Shown here: piece after piece, positions 34,270-45,275 of the stretch
Layout: every line of letters begins with the position of its first letter
How positions within the stretch are numbered: position 1 is the stretch's first letter
From: Protonemura montana
Lineage: Eukaryota > Arthropoda > Insecta > Plecoptera > Nemouridae
DNA: 64,000 bases
NCBI GenBank assembly: GCA_947568835.1
Contig: OX387610.1
Coordinates: 13,683,001-13,747,000 of the forward strand
Direction of reading: 5' to 3'
Made by a program: the position numbers and the translations under genes
The notes under the pieces: generated by a model
What the model saw: the letters and a program-made list of their open reading frames with translations, nothing else
Told to the model about the DNA's origin: nothing
Database searches by the model: none

Positions 34270-34400
34270 TTGAGTTTTTAGGTACAAGTGGAGATACAGT
34301 GTTAATGTTAAACGTTCTGCAGGGCAAACGAACGTGGTAACAGTTGGTGCCACCCGATGGCACTTGCAGAAAACCTTTTTAACAAACCTTCACATTTAAA
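34270..34400 (+). mobile_element. Family A repeat, copy 7, 5' fragment
   Basis: GAGTTTTTAGGTACAAG, CAGTGTTAATGTTAAACGTT, GGTGCCACCCGATGGCAC and TTTAACAAACCTTCACA match the 5' third of family A. The rest is missing. Confidence 0.7.
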
Positions 34401-35567
34401 TACTTTTACATAAAATAAAAATAAAAATTTAAATTTTTGAAAATTTTCATAGCTAAACTCAACGGCACCGGAAATTGCCTATCATTGAGCCGGTTTACCA
34501 AAATTGGTCCCTTAATTTGATTCAAACAATTTTAAAAATGAAAAAATCTTTATTTTTACAGACATAATTTTAGAATTTTATTTATTTATTTATTACAATA
34601 CATTTCATTCTACATATCTCTGCACATGCCCTTGCGTAAATCATTAAAAAATGTTTTACAAGCTTTAAAAATTGTCAAGATCTTAAAACTAATACTCATG
34701 TGCATTCCTTGCACTTACAATCTTTTGTCTTTCAAAATTCGTCGATAGTGTAAAAGCAATGCATAATTAAATAGTGTTTTACTTCTTTTTTAAAGATATC
34801 CCTGCTTTTATTTAATTTCCTCAGCCGCAAAGGCATTGCGTTGTAAAATAAGGCACCTAAGTGCATTACATTTCTTCTACTTAATTGTAATTTACATTTA
34901 TTATTTCTCAGCTCCCCTTTCCGTCTTGTGTTCTGTTCATGAACATCTTAATTTTTTTTTTAACAACATGGGATTGTCATATACAAATATAATTACATCT
35001 AGAATATATACACTCGGTAAGGTCAGAATATAAAATTTTTTAAATGCTCCCCTACTTGTTCCCCTTTTTCTGATTTTTCCCATAATTCTTAACGCTCTTT
35101 TCTGTTTACATTAACTAAAAGTCACTCCACTTCCACAATCCTTCCTTATCTTGAAGACACACGTGTTCGACAGCTTTCACAAATAATCTGCCATCATCAC
35201 TCAACATTTCCCACAAAACGTTAATAAAAAAAAGGATACCAAAGTTAATTCCTCAGCTTTTGTTCTGTGTGAAAGATCGTATCAAACACCAGCACGCACC
35301 TCACGCAATTAAACGACTGGTACGCAGTGCGTGAGGTTGTGGCGAGTTAATGAATCAAACAAAGGGATGGCTGTTTGGTTTTTTAATGGGGGGATTGCCG
35401 CAAGTGTTTTAAGTTTTATAGGCGAGCTTGAATGCGGAAACAGAAAAATATAAACAGATTATTTTGCTCGATTGTCATTGGTGGGAGATGGTTTACGAAC
35501 AATTCAATGAGAGGACAGTTATTTTTGTTTTGTTTACAACGTGTGATGGTAATGTTTCTAAAATCTA
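34401..35567. other. Non-coding stretch, nothing identified
   Basis: AT-rich. A small stem (ACCTCACGCA at 35298 and its inverse at 35328) is the only structure noted. Confidence 0.45.
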
Positions 35568-35605
35568 CTACGATTTTTAGACTCATGTCTACTCATGTCT
35601 ACAAC
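35568..35605 (+). repeat. Family B terminal fragment
   Basis: TTTTTAGACTCATGTCTACT, with the CATGTCTAC part duplicated, is the outer end of family B. Confidence 0.5.
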
Positions 35606-35987
35606 TCTAATATTCACAGAACATTTTTTTAAAGAACTAAGTTTTCAAAAGCCAGTTTATGTAGTTTTTATCGTTTCCAAAACCTCATATACCTTATATA
35701 CCTTATCTATATATAATATTAAATATAACCTAAATAACAACCCAAAAATACCTCTCTCTCTATATATAAATAGGTTGTTTTTAGGTAAAAGCTTAGTAGG
35801 TGAACTAATTTTCGCAACATTTCCCAATTCTTGTCTAATACTTTACATTAAAAATGAACCAGAAATATAAATAACTTCCTTGTTCCGGTGCTTAAAGCAT
35901 TTTGATAAAAATAACGAACGTCTATAATTCAGAGAACTAAAATATTTAACATTTTTTATATAAAATTACCCCATAGTACTGCTTAAA

Positions 35988-35996
35988 AAATAATTC
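35988..35996 (+). repeat. Left 9-bp direct repeat (putative TSD)
   Basis: AAATAATTC flanks the left end of the 5-kb inverted-repeat element and recurs exactly at 41030-41038. Confidence 0.65.
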
Positions 35997-36003
35997 GGCA
36001 CAG

Positions 36004-36160
36004 CTCCATCTGGCCGACAAAAAAACCACCCGACAATCCGACCGGCCGAAAATAAAACACCCCGAAAATAAATGTGCACGAAAAAAAAAGTGTCCGACAG
36101 AAAAAGTCGCCGAAAAAAAAAGCACCCGAAAAACAGACTGCCCGACAAAACTACTTAAAT
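36004..36160 (-). repeat. Left subterminal T-tract/TCGG motif cluster
   Basis: About nine degenerate 15-17-bp motifs of the form T-tract then TCGG (seen as CCGA followed by A-tract on this strand) lie just inside the left end. The mirror cluster is at 40868-41012. Such subterminal arrays often serve as transposase-binding sites; that role is inferred. Confidence 0.65.
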
Positions 36161-36631
36161 CTTGGCCGTGGCTGTACCTAGACCTTGGTGGGAGAGGCCT
36201 CTGTAGTTTCGGTCGGTAGTGGGGGGTTATACTCTGCGCTACTATGCTGAGAAAAAACATTCACCGGTATCTGAAAATGCGGGCATTTCAAAATGCACAC
36301 GAGTATTTTCTTTCCTTGTTCCTCATGTCTAACGACGCACTTTGGGAGGGGCCTCGCGCTACTATGCTGAGAGAAAACATTAATATACGCTATCAATTCT
36401 AATCGCATCCCAAAGTACAGGCCAACAGGTCACTGGTCAGCCACACCATGCTTGGCATGAAAATGCAGTTAGGGCTAGGAGAATGGAGCTGGGAGGCGAC
36501 CGGCTTCGCACCAGCTTCAATCCAAATAAATATTCATAATTAGAGTAAAAAAAGTTATTGTATTCAATGAATAAGGAAAAGGGATTGTTACATCGACACC
36601 CAACTATCAGCTTCGTTCGAACATCGACCAT

Positions 36632-37303
36632 CGAACGGGTTGGCGTGTTGGAAACACCGGTTCTCGTCAGATCACCGAAGTTAAGCAACACTGCGCTGAG
36701 TCAGGTATTGGATGGGTGACCATCATACACATGACCAGTTCTGTTCGGGAGAGAGGTTGGAGGCATGAAAGTTAAGCAACACTGCGCTGGGTCAGGTATT
36801 GGATGGGTGACCATTATACACATGATCAGTTCTGTTCGGGAGAGAGGTTGGAGGCATGAAAGTTAAGCAACACTGCGCTGAGTCAGGTATTGAATGGGTG
36901 ACCATCATACACATGACCAGTTCTGTTCGGGAGAGAGGTTGGAGGCATGAAAGTTAAGCAACACTGCGCTGAGTCAGGTATTGAATGGGTGACCATCATA
37001 CACATTACCAGTTCTGTTCGGGAGAAAGGTTAGAGGGATGAAAGTTAGAACACCAACTTCACTCGCCTTGCTTATCAACCTCTCGACAGCATGGATTTGT
37101 GGAGGAATCCTGTTGTTCGCGATGGTCCCCTTGGTGCTCTTCGACAGGAGTAGGCTACGTGCCGGCACCGGGTTTCCCCTCCTCCCTTCTAGGCTAGGTT
37201 AGGTTCATCATCATCATCATCGTCATCCACTCATTCACCGACGCCATTAGACCAGTGCCGCAGGGCCAGTTGTCAAAACAGTGCGTCGTTAAACACCACA
37301 AAT
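36632..37303 (+). mobile_element. 5S-derived SINE, copy 7, four head units, inside the left arm
   Basis: The head starts CGAACGGGTTGGCGTGTTGG, followed by units near 36678, 36769, 36860 and 36951, the body, and the tail CGTCGTTAAACACCACAAAT. About 34 bp are deleted from the body (TTGTTCGCG joined to ATGGTCCCCTTGG), removing the CGTCCTTCGG and GACGTTAAGCC motifs. It shares the variant ACACCAACTTC with copy 8 in the opposite arm, so the two derive from one insertion. Confidence 0.9.
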
Positions 37304-39786
37304 TATAACAGTACATCGACCTGCGAGGTAAGAATTTGTTCAATCGAGATAATCTTTAAAAAGTATTCGATTTTGTATGCATCAGCAGTCCTCGAATTGG
37401 TTGTGAATTGGTCGAATTGGTCTGTGAAGCCTTGATTTGGACTAAAATCTTGATTGACTTTGGGAGTTCCTCATGATGTTCCTTATGTCTAACGACGCAC
37501 TTTGTCAATACATCGCGCCAAAGGAACATATACTTACTACCAAAACTACCTTCATAAGACAGTGCCAGGGTAGATACACTCGTGCATACGACAAGGGTTA
37601 GTTAGCTATACTATGAAGGTAGTAATGGGGCGCTGTCGCGTCGAGCGTCGTAAGCAACCAAATCAACAGTCTTGACATGCGGTTAGCCTATGCAATGGAT
37701 TTGCAGGCGATAAATGCACCTTAATTGTTATTATCGCACTTCGATGATCGACAACAGGCTCAACCTAACCTCTTTTACCACTCTCCTGATGGGTGACACT
37801 CACCTGACCCAGCGCGGTATTTTTTAACCGGGGATTACGAGGACCGGTGTTTCTAACACGCCAAATACCTACCCACGGGAAAATCTCAAATGGATATGCC
37901 AACGTTTTAACAAACTAGTTCTTACACGGTGACGCATTATATGTCACAAGCCCGAAAACAAATTTGCCCGTCATTAGCCAAAAACGTCCAATTCGGTTCA
38001 GACCTGGGATCCATCAACTCTGACATAAGGGACCTCGGGAAAAGCGGATTTTGGTACTACCCAGAATGGTTGTTGTTAACAGCATTTCCAAGTGACTTGT
38101 TGAAGTCAAACTTTGAGATTATATAAAAAATACAGAATTTAGAATTGAACACTGTGATTTTTTTTATATTACAATATAAAATTTCATCGAGCCACTTGGA
38201 AAAACACAGTAAGTCAAATCAAAGCTGCAAATAACCAAAAACACTCTTTTTTTAAGATAGACTACAAAAATTTATTGAAAATGGCACACTCAAAATCAAG
38301 TATAATGAATCTGTGCACACTAATAATTCAAAGAAAGACTTGCTCTAATGTTATTAGTAAAGTAGTTACTTTATAATGAATGATGAATTAATATAATGAA
38401 ATCAGTAGTTTTTTCGTGCCCACTGCTTCAAGTTTTCCGGTATGCAGCGATAGTTTGGCCGTGATAAAAGAAAGTCCCAATATTATTACCAATATTACCC
38501 AATATCATTACCCGCAGTGGTTAATTTCTAAAAAAAAAAAGGTGGGTAGACGCTTTACGATCTTCTTTTGTGTGTGTGGGGGGGGGGGGGGGGGTTAGCT
38601 CTTCTTGTTTTTTATAAGTAAATAGTGGAATCATTGGTTGATAGTTGTGGTTTCTTGTCGGCAAAAATACTTTGTGTAACTAGGGTGTCACTTACCCGAA
38701 GAGGACGTATACATATTAGGATGAAATCATTGGCCCTTATGGGTGAATTTTGCAAGACAGTGTTTCTGTCATTGGCGATTCCTATCCTGAATTTACTATA
38801 TCTCAGCAAAAGTGACCTCTTCTTACAGTACATTTATGACCATCCCTACCCAAACTTTGGACTAAAATTCTTGGGACGGCACTCTCAGTTACTGTTTAAA
38901 GCTAGTTCAAATTACTACATCTCTCTGAGCCGCTAGCCTTTGAGTCGAGTGCCGAGCGCCGACAAAACAGTGAATGTATGATACATACTAGGTATTCTGA
39001 ATGTTGTTATTACAAAAAGGCACTATGTGACCAGGAAAATGACAACAAGACTGAGGTAGTAACCAAAATTGCGATCCAAGGAACTGATATTGTAGTGACG
39101 GCGTCGATGTGCCCTTTGAGATGCCCTAAGCGACGCCGGGCGTTAATCAAGAACTGCGTGAGATTACGTTTGCTTACACGGATTTTTTTATGCCACTCAT
39201 TCGCGCAATACGCAACTCAATTCACAGCAAATATCCATGTAGTTGTAATAATCCACCTTTCGCTATCCACTCAGAGTCCTCTAGAAGTCGATCACTCTCA
39301 CGCCTGACTCCACATATGTGGAGTCCTCCTCCCTCCTCTCATCCTTGCCCCCCCCCCCCCCCCACAACCTCCCACAACAAAGGAAGGGGTCTGATAAAAA
39401 TTACCAGTTCTAATGTTTCTGTATCGCTGACATTTGTACGTTCACTTGCGAGTGCTGAACAAGATACTTAAAAAATGGTGATTACTAGAAATATATAATT
39501 CTTGCGAATTAGTAATTAATCGGGATCACCGAAAGCGATCCAAGGTGAAAAGTGACGAATATAGGCTTCCAGTCACGACTTACATTTGCCCAGGGGGTAG
39601 CTTCCTTTTATATAAACAGCTAATTGTATTCTATTCTGTCAGCAAATACCCAACACGGTTGACAATTGCGACATCACAGGTGCATGGCCAAGCTCCACTT
39701 TGTATTTTTTTTCATAGAAGTTTGCAGAAAAGCTTAGTTTTGACTCAGTCTGAAAAGGTCCAGAAAAGGATTGATTGATTGATTTG
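37304..39786. other. Interior of the 5-kb inverted-repeat element
   Basis: About 2.5 kb of single-copy DNA lies between the arms. Open frames at 38625-38936 and 38978-39307 lack recognisable domains. It includes a 17-G run (38578-38594) and a 16-C run (39348-39363). A block at about 37470-37510 (TATGTCTAACGACGCACTTT) also occurs in both arms, inverted. A 5S-SINE head fragment lies at 37790-37866. No transposase motif was seen. Confidence 0.5.
37790..37866 (-). mobile_element. 5S-SINE head fragment
   Basis: The reverse complement reads TTTGGCGTGTTAGAAACACC, GGTCCTCGTAATCC, CGCGCTGGGTCAGG and GTCACCCATCAGG. This is a diverged single 5S-like head with no body or tail. Confidence 0.65.
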
Positions 39787-39787
39787 T

Positions 39788-40394
39788 TGTGTATAACGAC
39801 GCACTGTTTTGACAACGTGCCATGCGGTACTGGTCTAATGGCGTCGGTGAATGAGTTGATGATGATGATGATGATGATGAACCTAACCTAGCCTAGAAGG
39901 GAGGAGGGGAAACCCGGTGTCGGCACGTAGCCTACTCCTGTCGAAGAGCACCAAGGGGACCACCGGCTTAATATTCCTTCCGAAGGACGGTACAACGCGA
40001 ACAACAGGATTCCTCCACAAATCCATGCTGTCGAGAGGTTGATAAGCAAGGCGAGTGAAGTTGGTGTACTAACTTTCATCCCTCCAACCTCTCTCCCGAA
40101 CAGAACTGGTCATGTGTATGATGGTCACCCATCCAATACCTGACACAGCGCAGTGTTGCTTAACTTTCATGCCTCCAACCTCTCTCCCGAACAGAACTGA
40201 TCATGTGTATAATGGTCACCCATCCAATACCTGACCCAGCGCAGTGTTGCTTAACTTTCATTCCTCCAACCTCTCTCCCGAACAGAACTGGTCATGTGTA
40301 TAATGGTCACCCATTCAATACCTGACTCAGCGCAGTGTTGCTTAACTTCGGTGATCTGACGAGAACCGGTGTTTCCAACACGCCAACCCGTTCG
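39788..40394 (-). mobile_element. 5S-derived SINE, copy 8, three head units, inside the right arm
   Basis: On the minus strand the head ends near 40394, three 91-bp units follow (about 40345 down to 40073), then an intact body and the tail (ACGACGCACTGTTTTGAC on the plus strand). The (GAT)n tract reaches about seven units at 39856-39879. It is the partner of copy 7, with one unit fewer and without the 34-bp deletion. Confidence 0.9.
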
Positions 40395-40867
40395 GTGGTC
40401 GATGTTCGAACGAAGCTGATAGTTGGGTGTCGATGTAACAATCCCTTTTCCTTATTCATTGAATATAATAACTTTTTTTACTCTTATTATGAATATTTAT
40501 TTGGATTGAAGCTGGTGCGAAGCCGGTCGCCTCCCAGCTCCATTCTCCTAGCCCTAACTGCATTTTCATGCCAAGCATGGTGTGGCTGACCAGTGACCTG
40601 TTGGCCTGTACTTTGGGATGCGATTAGAATTGATAGCGTATATTAATGTTTTCTCTCAGCATAGTAGCGCGAGGCCCCTCCCAAAGTGCGTCGTTAGACA
40701 TGAGGAACAAGGAAAGAAAATACTCGTGTGCATTTTGAAATGCCCGCATTTTCAGATACCGGTGAATGTTTTTTCTCAGCATAGTAGCGCAGAGTATACC
40801 CCCCCACTACCGACCGAAACTACAGAGGCCTCTCCCACCAAGGTCTAGGTACAGCCACGGCCAAGAT

Positions 40868-41012
40868 TTAAGTAGTTTTGTCGGGCAGTCTGTTTTTCGG
40901 GTGCTTTTTTTTTCGGCGACTTTTTCTGTCGGACACTTTTTTTTTCGTGCACAATTATTTTCGGGGTGTTTTATTTTCGGCCGGTCGGATTGTCGGGTGG
41001 TTTTTTTGTCGG
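40868..41012 (+). repeat. Right subterminal T-tract/TCGG motif cluster
   Basis: About nine imperfect units such as GTTTTTCGGGTGC, TTTTTTTTCGGCGAC, TTTTTCTGTCGGACAC and TTTTTTTGTCGGCC follow one another at 15-17-bp spacing. The cluster mirrors 36004-36160. Confidence 0.7.
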
Positions 41013-41029
41013 CCAGATGGAACACTCCC

Positions 41030-41038
41030 AAATAATTC
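41030..41038 (+). repeat. Right 9-bp direct repeat (putative TSD)
   Basis: AAATAATTC, identical to 35988-35996. Confidence 0.65.
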
Positions 41039-41075
41039 AGATAAAGTAGACACGAGGCTAAAAATCATCATGATT
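41039..41075 (+). repeat. Family B right-terminal fragment
   Basis: GATAAAGTAGACACGAGGCT, then AAAAATCATC, matches the right outer end of family B. It lies just outside the right end of the 5-kb element. No matching B sequence is seen beyond the left end. Confidence 0.45.
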
Positions 41076-41954
41076 ATTTTAATTGCAACGGATCCCTCAG
41101 GCTTTTTTTTTTTGGGTAGACTTTCAAATTTTAAATTACAAAAAAAAAGGCTGATACGAAATATTTAATGATCACACCGGTTTTGCGCTCCTTTCCCTTT
41201 CCTGTGACGCTTTTCCTCCCAATAATCCTCTCAAGTGCTGAAACGTCTATGTACAGTTTATACCTGCCAACCAACCACCCAGCAAGTCAACCTAACAAAA
41301 ACTAATAAATAAGGATAAAAACATGTCTACCAAGCTAAAAAAAAAATGAAACATTGTTATAAAATTATCTCCCCAGGGTATCCAAGATATAAGCGAAAAT
41401 GATTGGCTAGTATTTTTAAACAGAGGGAGCAGAAAACGCGACCACCACAGCGACGCTAGCGCTAAACAAGAAATAACGAGGGCGCAGGGAAATACGACGC
41501 CAACCAAGGGTGAATTATGCGTCGAGTGAGTTGGTATCGCCGCGTCTATTCCCACAAGATCCCGACATCGACGTCTCCGAAACAAGCGATGAGTCTTATG
41601 AGTGTGTTCAACGTGCCTATAGACATAGTTATTGACACTGCCGAGGGAAGGGTGGGTTGACACTGCACGTGTTTTGTTTTCATTTGACATTCGAGAGGTA
41701 TGGAAATAAAAGAATGAAATGGTTTAGTAATTGGAATTTTGTTTAGTGTGCTTCTCTTTTAATGGTTTTCTGTGATTTGAATGTTCTTTGAAGGTGTTTT
41801 TTGTTTATTTTTTATTAAAGTGTGTAGATTGTATGAATACTGGTATAAACTCAGTTCAGTTAGAAAATATACTTTCACAACAAAGGCGCCACGGGTCGTT
41901 TTGTGGTGACACTTGGACAAATTGTCATTAAAAAAACACTAGAAATAGAAAATT
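41076..41954. other. Non-coding stretch, nothing identified
   Basis: A 132-codon minus-strand frame (41292-41690) has no domain, splice or start evidence. The rest is AT-rich. Confidence 0.4.
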
Positions 41955-42895
41955 AGTGAAAGTTGCACTGGGACAGAGTCACATGCCCAGTCGAACACGT
42001 GAAAGTTGCACTGGGACAGAGTCACCTGCCCAGTCGAACACGTGAAAGTTGCACTGGGGCAGAGTCACATGCCCAGTCGAACACGTGAAAGTTGCACTGG
42101 GACAGAGTCACATGCCCAGTCGAACACGTGAAAGTTGCACTGGGACAGAGTCACATGCCCAGTCGAACACGTGAAAGTTGCACTGGGACAGAGTCACATG
42201 CCCAGTCGAACACGTGAAAGTTGCACTGGGACAGAGTCACATGCCCAGTCGAACACATGAAAGTTGCACTGGGACAGAGTCACATGCCCAGTCGAACACG
42301 TGAAAGTTGCACTGGGACAGAGTCACATGCCCAGTCGTACACGTGAAAGTTGCACTGGGGCAGAGTCACATGCCCAGTCGAACACGTGAAAGTTGCACTG
42401 GGACAGAGTCATATGCCCAGTCGAACACGTGAAAAGTGCACTGGAACAGAGTCACATGCCCAGTCGAACACGTGAAAGTTGCACTGGGACAGAGTCACAT
42501 GCCCAGTTGAACACGTGAAAGTTGCACTAGGGCAGAGTCACATGTCCAGTCGAACACGTGAAAGTTGAACTGGGGCAGAGTCACATGCCCAGTCGAACAC
42601 GTGAAAGTTACACTGGGGCAGAGTCACATGTCCAGTCGAACACGTGAAAGTTGCACTGGGGCAGAGTCACATGCCCAGTCGAACACATGAAAGTTGCACT
42701 GGGGCAGAGTCACATGCCCAGTCGAACACGTGAAAGTTGCACTGGGACAGAGTCACATGTCCAGTCGAACACGTGAAAGTTGCACTGGGACAGAGTCACA
42801 TGCCCAGTCGAACATGTGAAAGTTGCACTGGGGCAGAGTCACATGCCCAGTTGAACACGTGAAAGTTGCACTGGGACAGAGTCACATGCCCATGC
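41955..42895 (+). repeat. 43-bp minisatellite array 3, about 22 units
   Basis: Same unit as arrays 1 and 2, with GGGGCAGAG and GGGACAGAG variants interspersed. The leader block present before arrays 1 and 2 is absent here; the array starts directly after AT-rich DNA (AAATTAGTGAAAGTTGCAC). It ends at CCCATGCGAAAACGCAGATG. Confidence 0.95.
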
Positions 42896-44778
42896 GAAAA
42901 CGCAGATGTCAAAAACGTCTCAGAATCTTTATTGCATACAGAATCGTTTTGAGGCCATTCTAATTCTTAAGAAATTTTAAAAGACTGACCGTGACAACTC
43001 TTGTGTTATGCCGTTCAGCAATCCACGTTTCTTAGCGATGAACTTTGCTGAAGATTTGTACATTGCTCAAGGGTTCGATGAATCTTTTTATATCCCATAT
43101 TTAAAATTGACCCTTTCGTGTAAAGGTCAGGAAGAATTCTGCTTGAATAAGTTAGCAGCAGCTTTTTTTATTTTGGAATCTGATATGGAAAGATCCAGGG
43201 AAAATGTCTGGCGTCTTGCAGGGTTTTCGACATACATTCGTAAAGCAATAGTATGCATTGGGTATGCAGAAAGAAAATCATCCATAAAAATTCAATAAAA
43301 AAACATATCTCCCAAGATCAGAATATGTAAAATCTTTGCTAACCTCTGCATGGTAAACGATTTCGTACAATAGGCCAAACACACATTGAAACTCAGTATA
43401 TATATGTACATAATATTGAATACACTTTTCCGCTAGACTGAAAGTTTTCACGTGAAATTTTCTTTAAGTTGGCCTTCAAATATGTTACTTTTCAAAATCA
43501 CAGACTTTTCCAGCTCATAGCTCGGATAAAAACGAACGGCCGACGAGGAGGGATTAAAAAAATGCACAAGCCTTTTGGCTACGCGTTTTTCTAGCAACCC
43601 ACTGTTTTATTATGCCCCCCCGGGGCTCGATCGTGGACTCCCATAAAGTAGTACAATTCTTTGGAAAACAAAATCTATGGTAGAAACAATATTTCATAAG
43701 CCATTGTAAAGCTGGACGATCCAAGACAAAAATCCAACACAATGTGGACCCACAACAACCACAATGGTTTCTAGTTTTATTCAGGGCAGGTACATTATTT
43801 CGATATCTTTGGAGTAAGAAGCAAAAGTCTTATTGTGCTGGGAGATGTCCATTTCATATATTTATTCTGTGCTGACAAGAATTTGTATCTCTTAATTAAA
43901 GTTTTATAAGATTTTCCAATAGCTTGATCGTGATTTCTGGCATGCCGCATAATAGTGATTTGCTTCGGGTGCATGTTTTTCCAGTCTCTCTCCCCCACTG
44001 TCAATCGCTTTCTGGTTGAAATTATTTTATTCAAATGTTCTGAAATTGGTACAGGTATTTTAATTCAGAAACACCGGGAAGTGTATTAAGTGTTCAGGAA
44101 ATAGCTATAACAAAGCATGACCAGTGAAACAAAGGACTACATTTTTACTGGTGGTTCTTGGCTCACTTTATACCCAGCATTGAATAAGTTTTTCTTTCAG
44201 TAATATTCGCTCACGTTTTTTAATTGGATTTGTTCTAATTATCCCTTAGCCAATTATTGCAAAATGTTGCCCTTATTTAACCCCGATAAGCTCTCCAAGT
44301 GCTTCTGCAAAACAAAAAACAATGTTTTCTAAAAATTAAGAGCATTTTTTGCGAAGAATATGTAATTAGCTAGCTAGAGCAGAAACAAGTATCCAAGTTT
44401 TTTCATTACGAGCAAATGTCAAAAACTGTTTTAATTGGCCGGTGAAAAAAAACGATGTGCCTTTTTGGCTGCTAACAATTACTTTACATCGTTTTTATGA
44501 AAAGCGAGATTTTATTTCTTTTCACAAAATGGTAATAAAAGTTCACTGATCTTTTCAAGAATCTAAACTAAAGAAATATGTAATATTTCTAAGGCATAAA
44601 CAAGTTCTAATTATAGGATCTCTTGCTTAGACTTATACATAGTTCAGCGCAAAATTAACCGATGGTTGTAGGTAAGCAATTGTGGTTTCCAATTTTGCTT
44701 TATTGCCTAATTTATCAGGATCTCATAATAAGAGAACCTTCCTAATCTAAGCGGTTGAATATTGATTTAGACATAGAA
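42896..44778. other. Non-coding stretch, nothing identified
   Basis: A 96-codon frame at 43008-43298 and a 79-codon minus frame at 43795-44034 were examined. Neither shows a recognisable family, signal or splice boundary. They are left uncalled, although a lineage-specific exon cannot be excluded. Confidence 0.35.
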
Positions 44779-45275
44779 ACCGAACGGTTCGGCGTGTTGG
44801 GAACACCGGTCCTGGTGAGATCACCGAAGTTAAGCAACACTGCGCTGGATCAGGTTATGGATGGGTGACCACCGAACAGTTTGGCTTGTTGGGAACACCG
44901 GTCCTGGTGAGATCACCGAAGTTAAGCAACACTGCGCTGGGTCAGGTATTTGATGGGCGACCACCACGCTTGTAGCCAGTTTTTTTTCGGGAGACGGAAA
45001 TTAGAGGAATGAAAGTTACTACAACAATTTCGTCGCCTTGCTTATCAATCTCTCGACAGCATGGCTTTCTGGAGGAATCCTGCTGTTCACATTGTATCGT
45101 CCTTCGGAAGATAGTCCCATTTGTTCACTGCGACCAGAGAAAACTTAATGCCACACCGGGTTTCTTTCCCTCCCTTGTACGCTGGACTAGATTCATCGTC
45201 ATCACCCTCAGCATCATCCTCATCGTGACCAATACCAATTGTCAAACCAGTGCGTCGTCAAAACCCTTAAAATCA
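44779..45275 (+). mobile_element. 5S-derived SINE, copy 9, older subtype with whole-head duplication
   Basis: Here the duplicated unit is the whole 5S-like head (CGAACGGTTCGGCGTGTTGG through GGATGGGTGACCAC), repeated at 44779 and 44871, about 92 bp apart. It contains no ATCATACACATGACC extension between units. A diverged body follows (TCGTCGCCTTGCTTATCAAT, CCTTCGGAAG) with a changed tail (GTGCGTCGTCAAAACCC). Head expansion occurred here by a different register from the other copies. Confidence 0.82.

Larger units (their letters stand above)
35997..37305 (+). repeat. Left inverted arm of the 5-kb element
   Basis: It pairs with 39787-41029. It includes the subterminal motif cluster, two AGCATAGTAGCGC blocks about 118 bp apart, and 5S-SINE copy 7. 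It is longer than the right arm mainly because its SINE has four head units instead of three. Confidence 0.85.
35997..41029. mobile_element. Putative 5.03-kb Foldback/MULE-like transposon with ~1.3-kb inverted arms
   Basis: The left arm (35997-37305) and right arm (41029 back to about 39787) are near-identical inverse copies. An 84-codon open stretch in each arm differs at only two residues. The last 22 bp of each end match at 18 positions and abut a 9-bp direct repeat on both sides. Arms contain, from outside in, clustered T-tract/TCGG motifs, ~480 bp of unique sequence, and one 5S-SINE oriented inward. The ~2.5-kb interior has no recognisable transposase, so it would depend on one supplied elsewhere. 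Long inverted arms with a 9-bp duplication fit Mutator/Foldback-type transposons. An inverted segmental duplication flanked by chance similarity is the alternative. Confidence 0.7.
39787..41029 (-). repeat. Right inverted arm of the 5-kb element
   Basis: Inverse counterpart of 35997-37305, ending in GTCGGCCAGATGGAACACTC just before the right 9-bp direct repeat. It contains SINE copy 8 and the right subterminal cluster. Confidence 0.85.

Noticed and set aside
38625..39307. Frames inside the fold-back element as transposase
   Set aside because: No MULE, DDE or zinc-finger motif is visible; composition is not coding-like.
41292..41690. 132-codon minus-strand frame
   Set aside because: No family resemblance, hydrophobic pattern only in part, no splice or start support.
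43008..43298. 96-codon frame after array 3
   Set aside because: No recognisable domain. It could be an unannotated exon, but nothing in sequence supports it.
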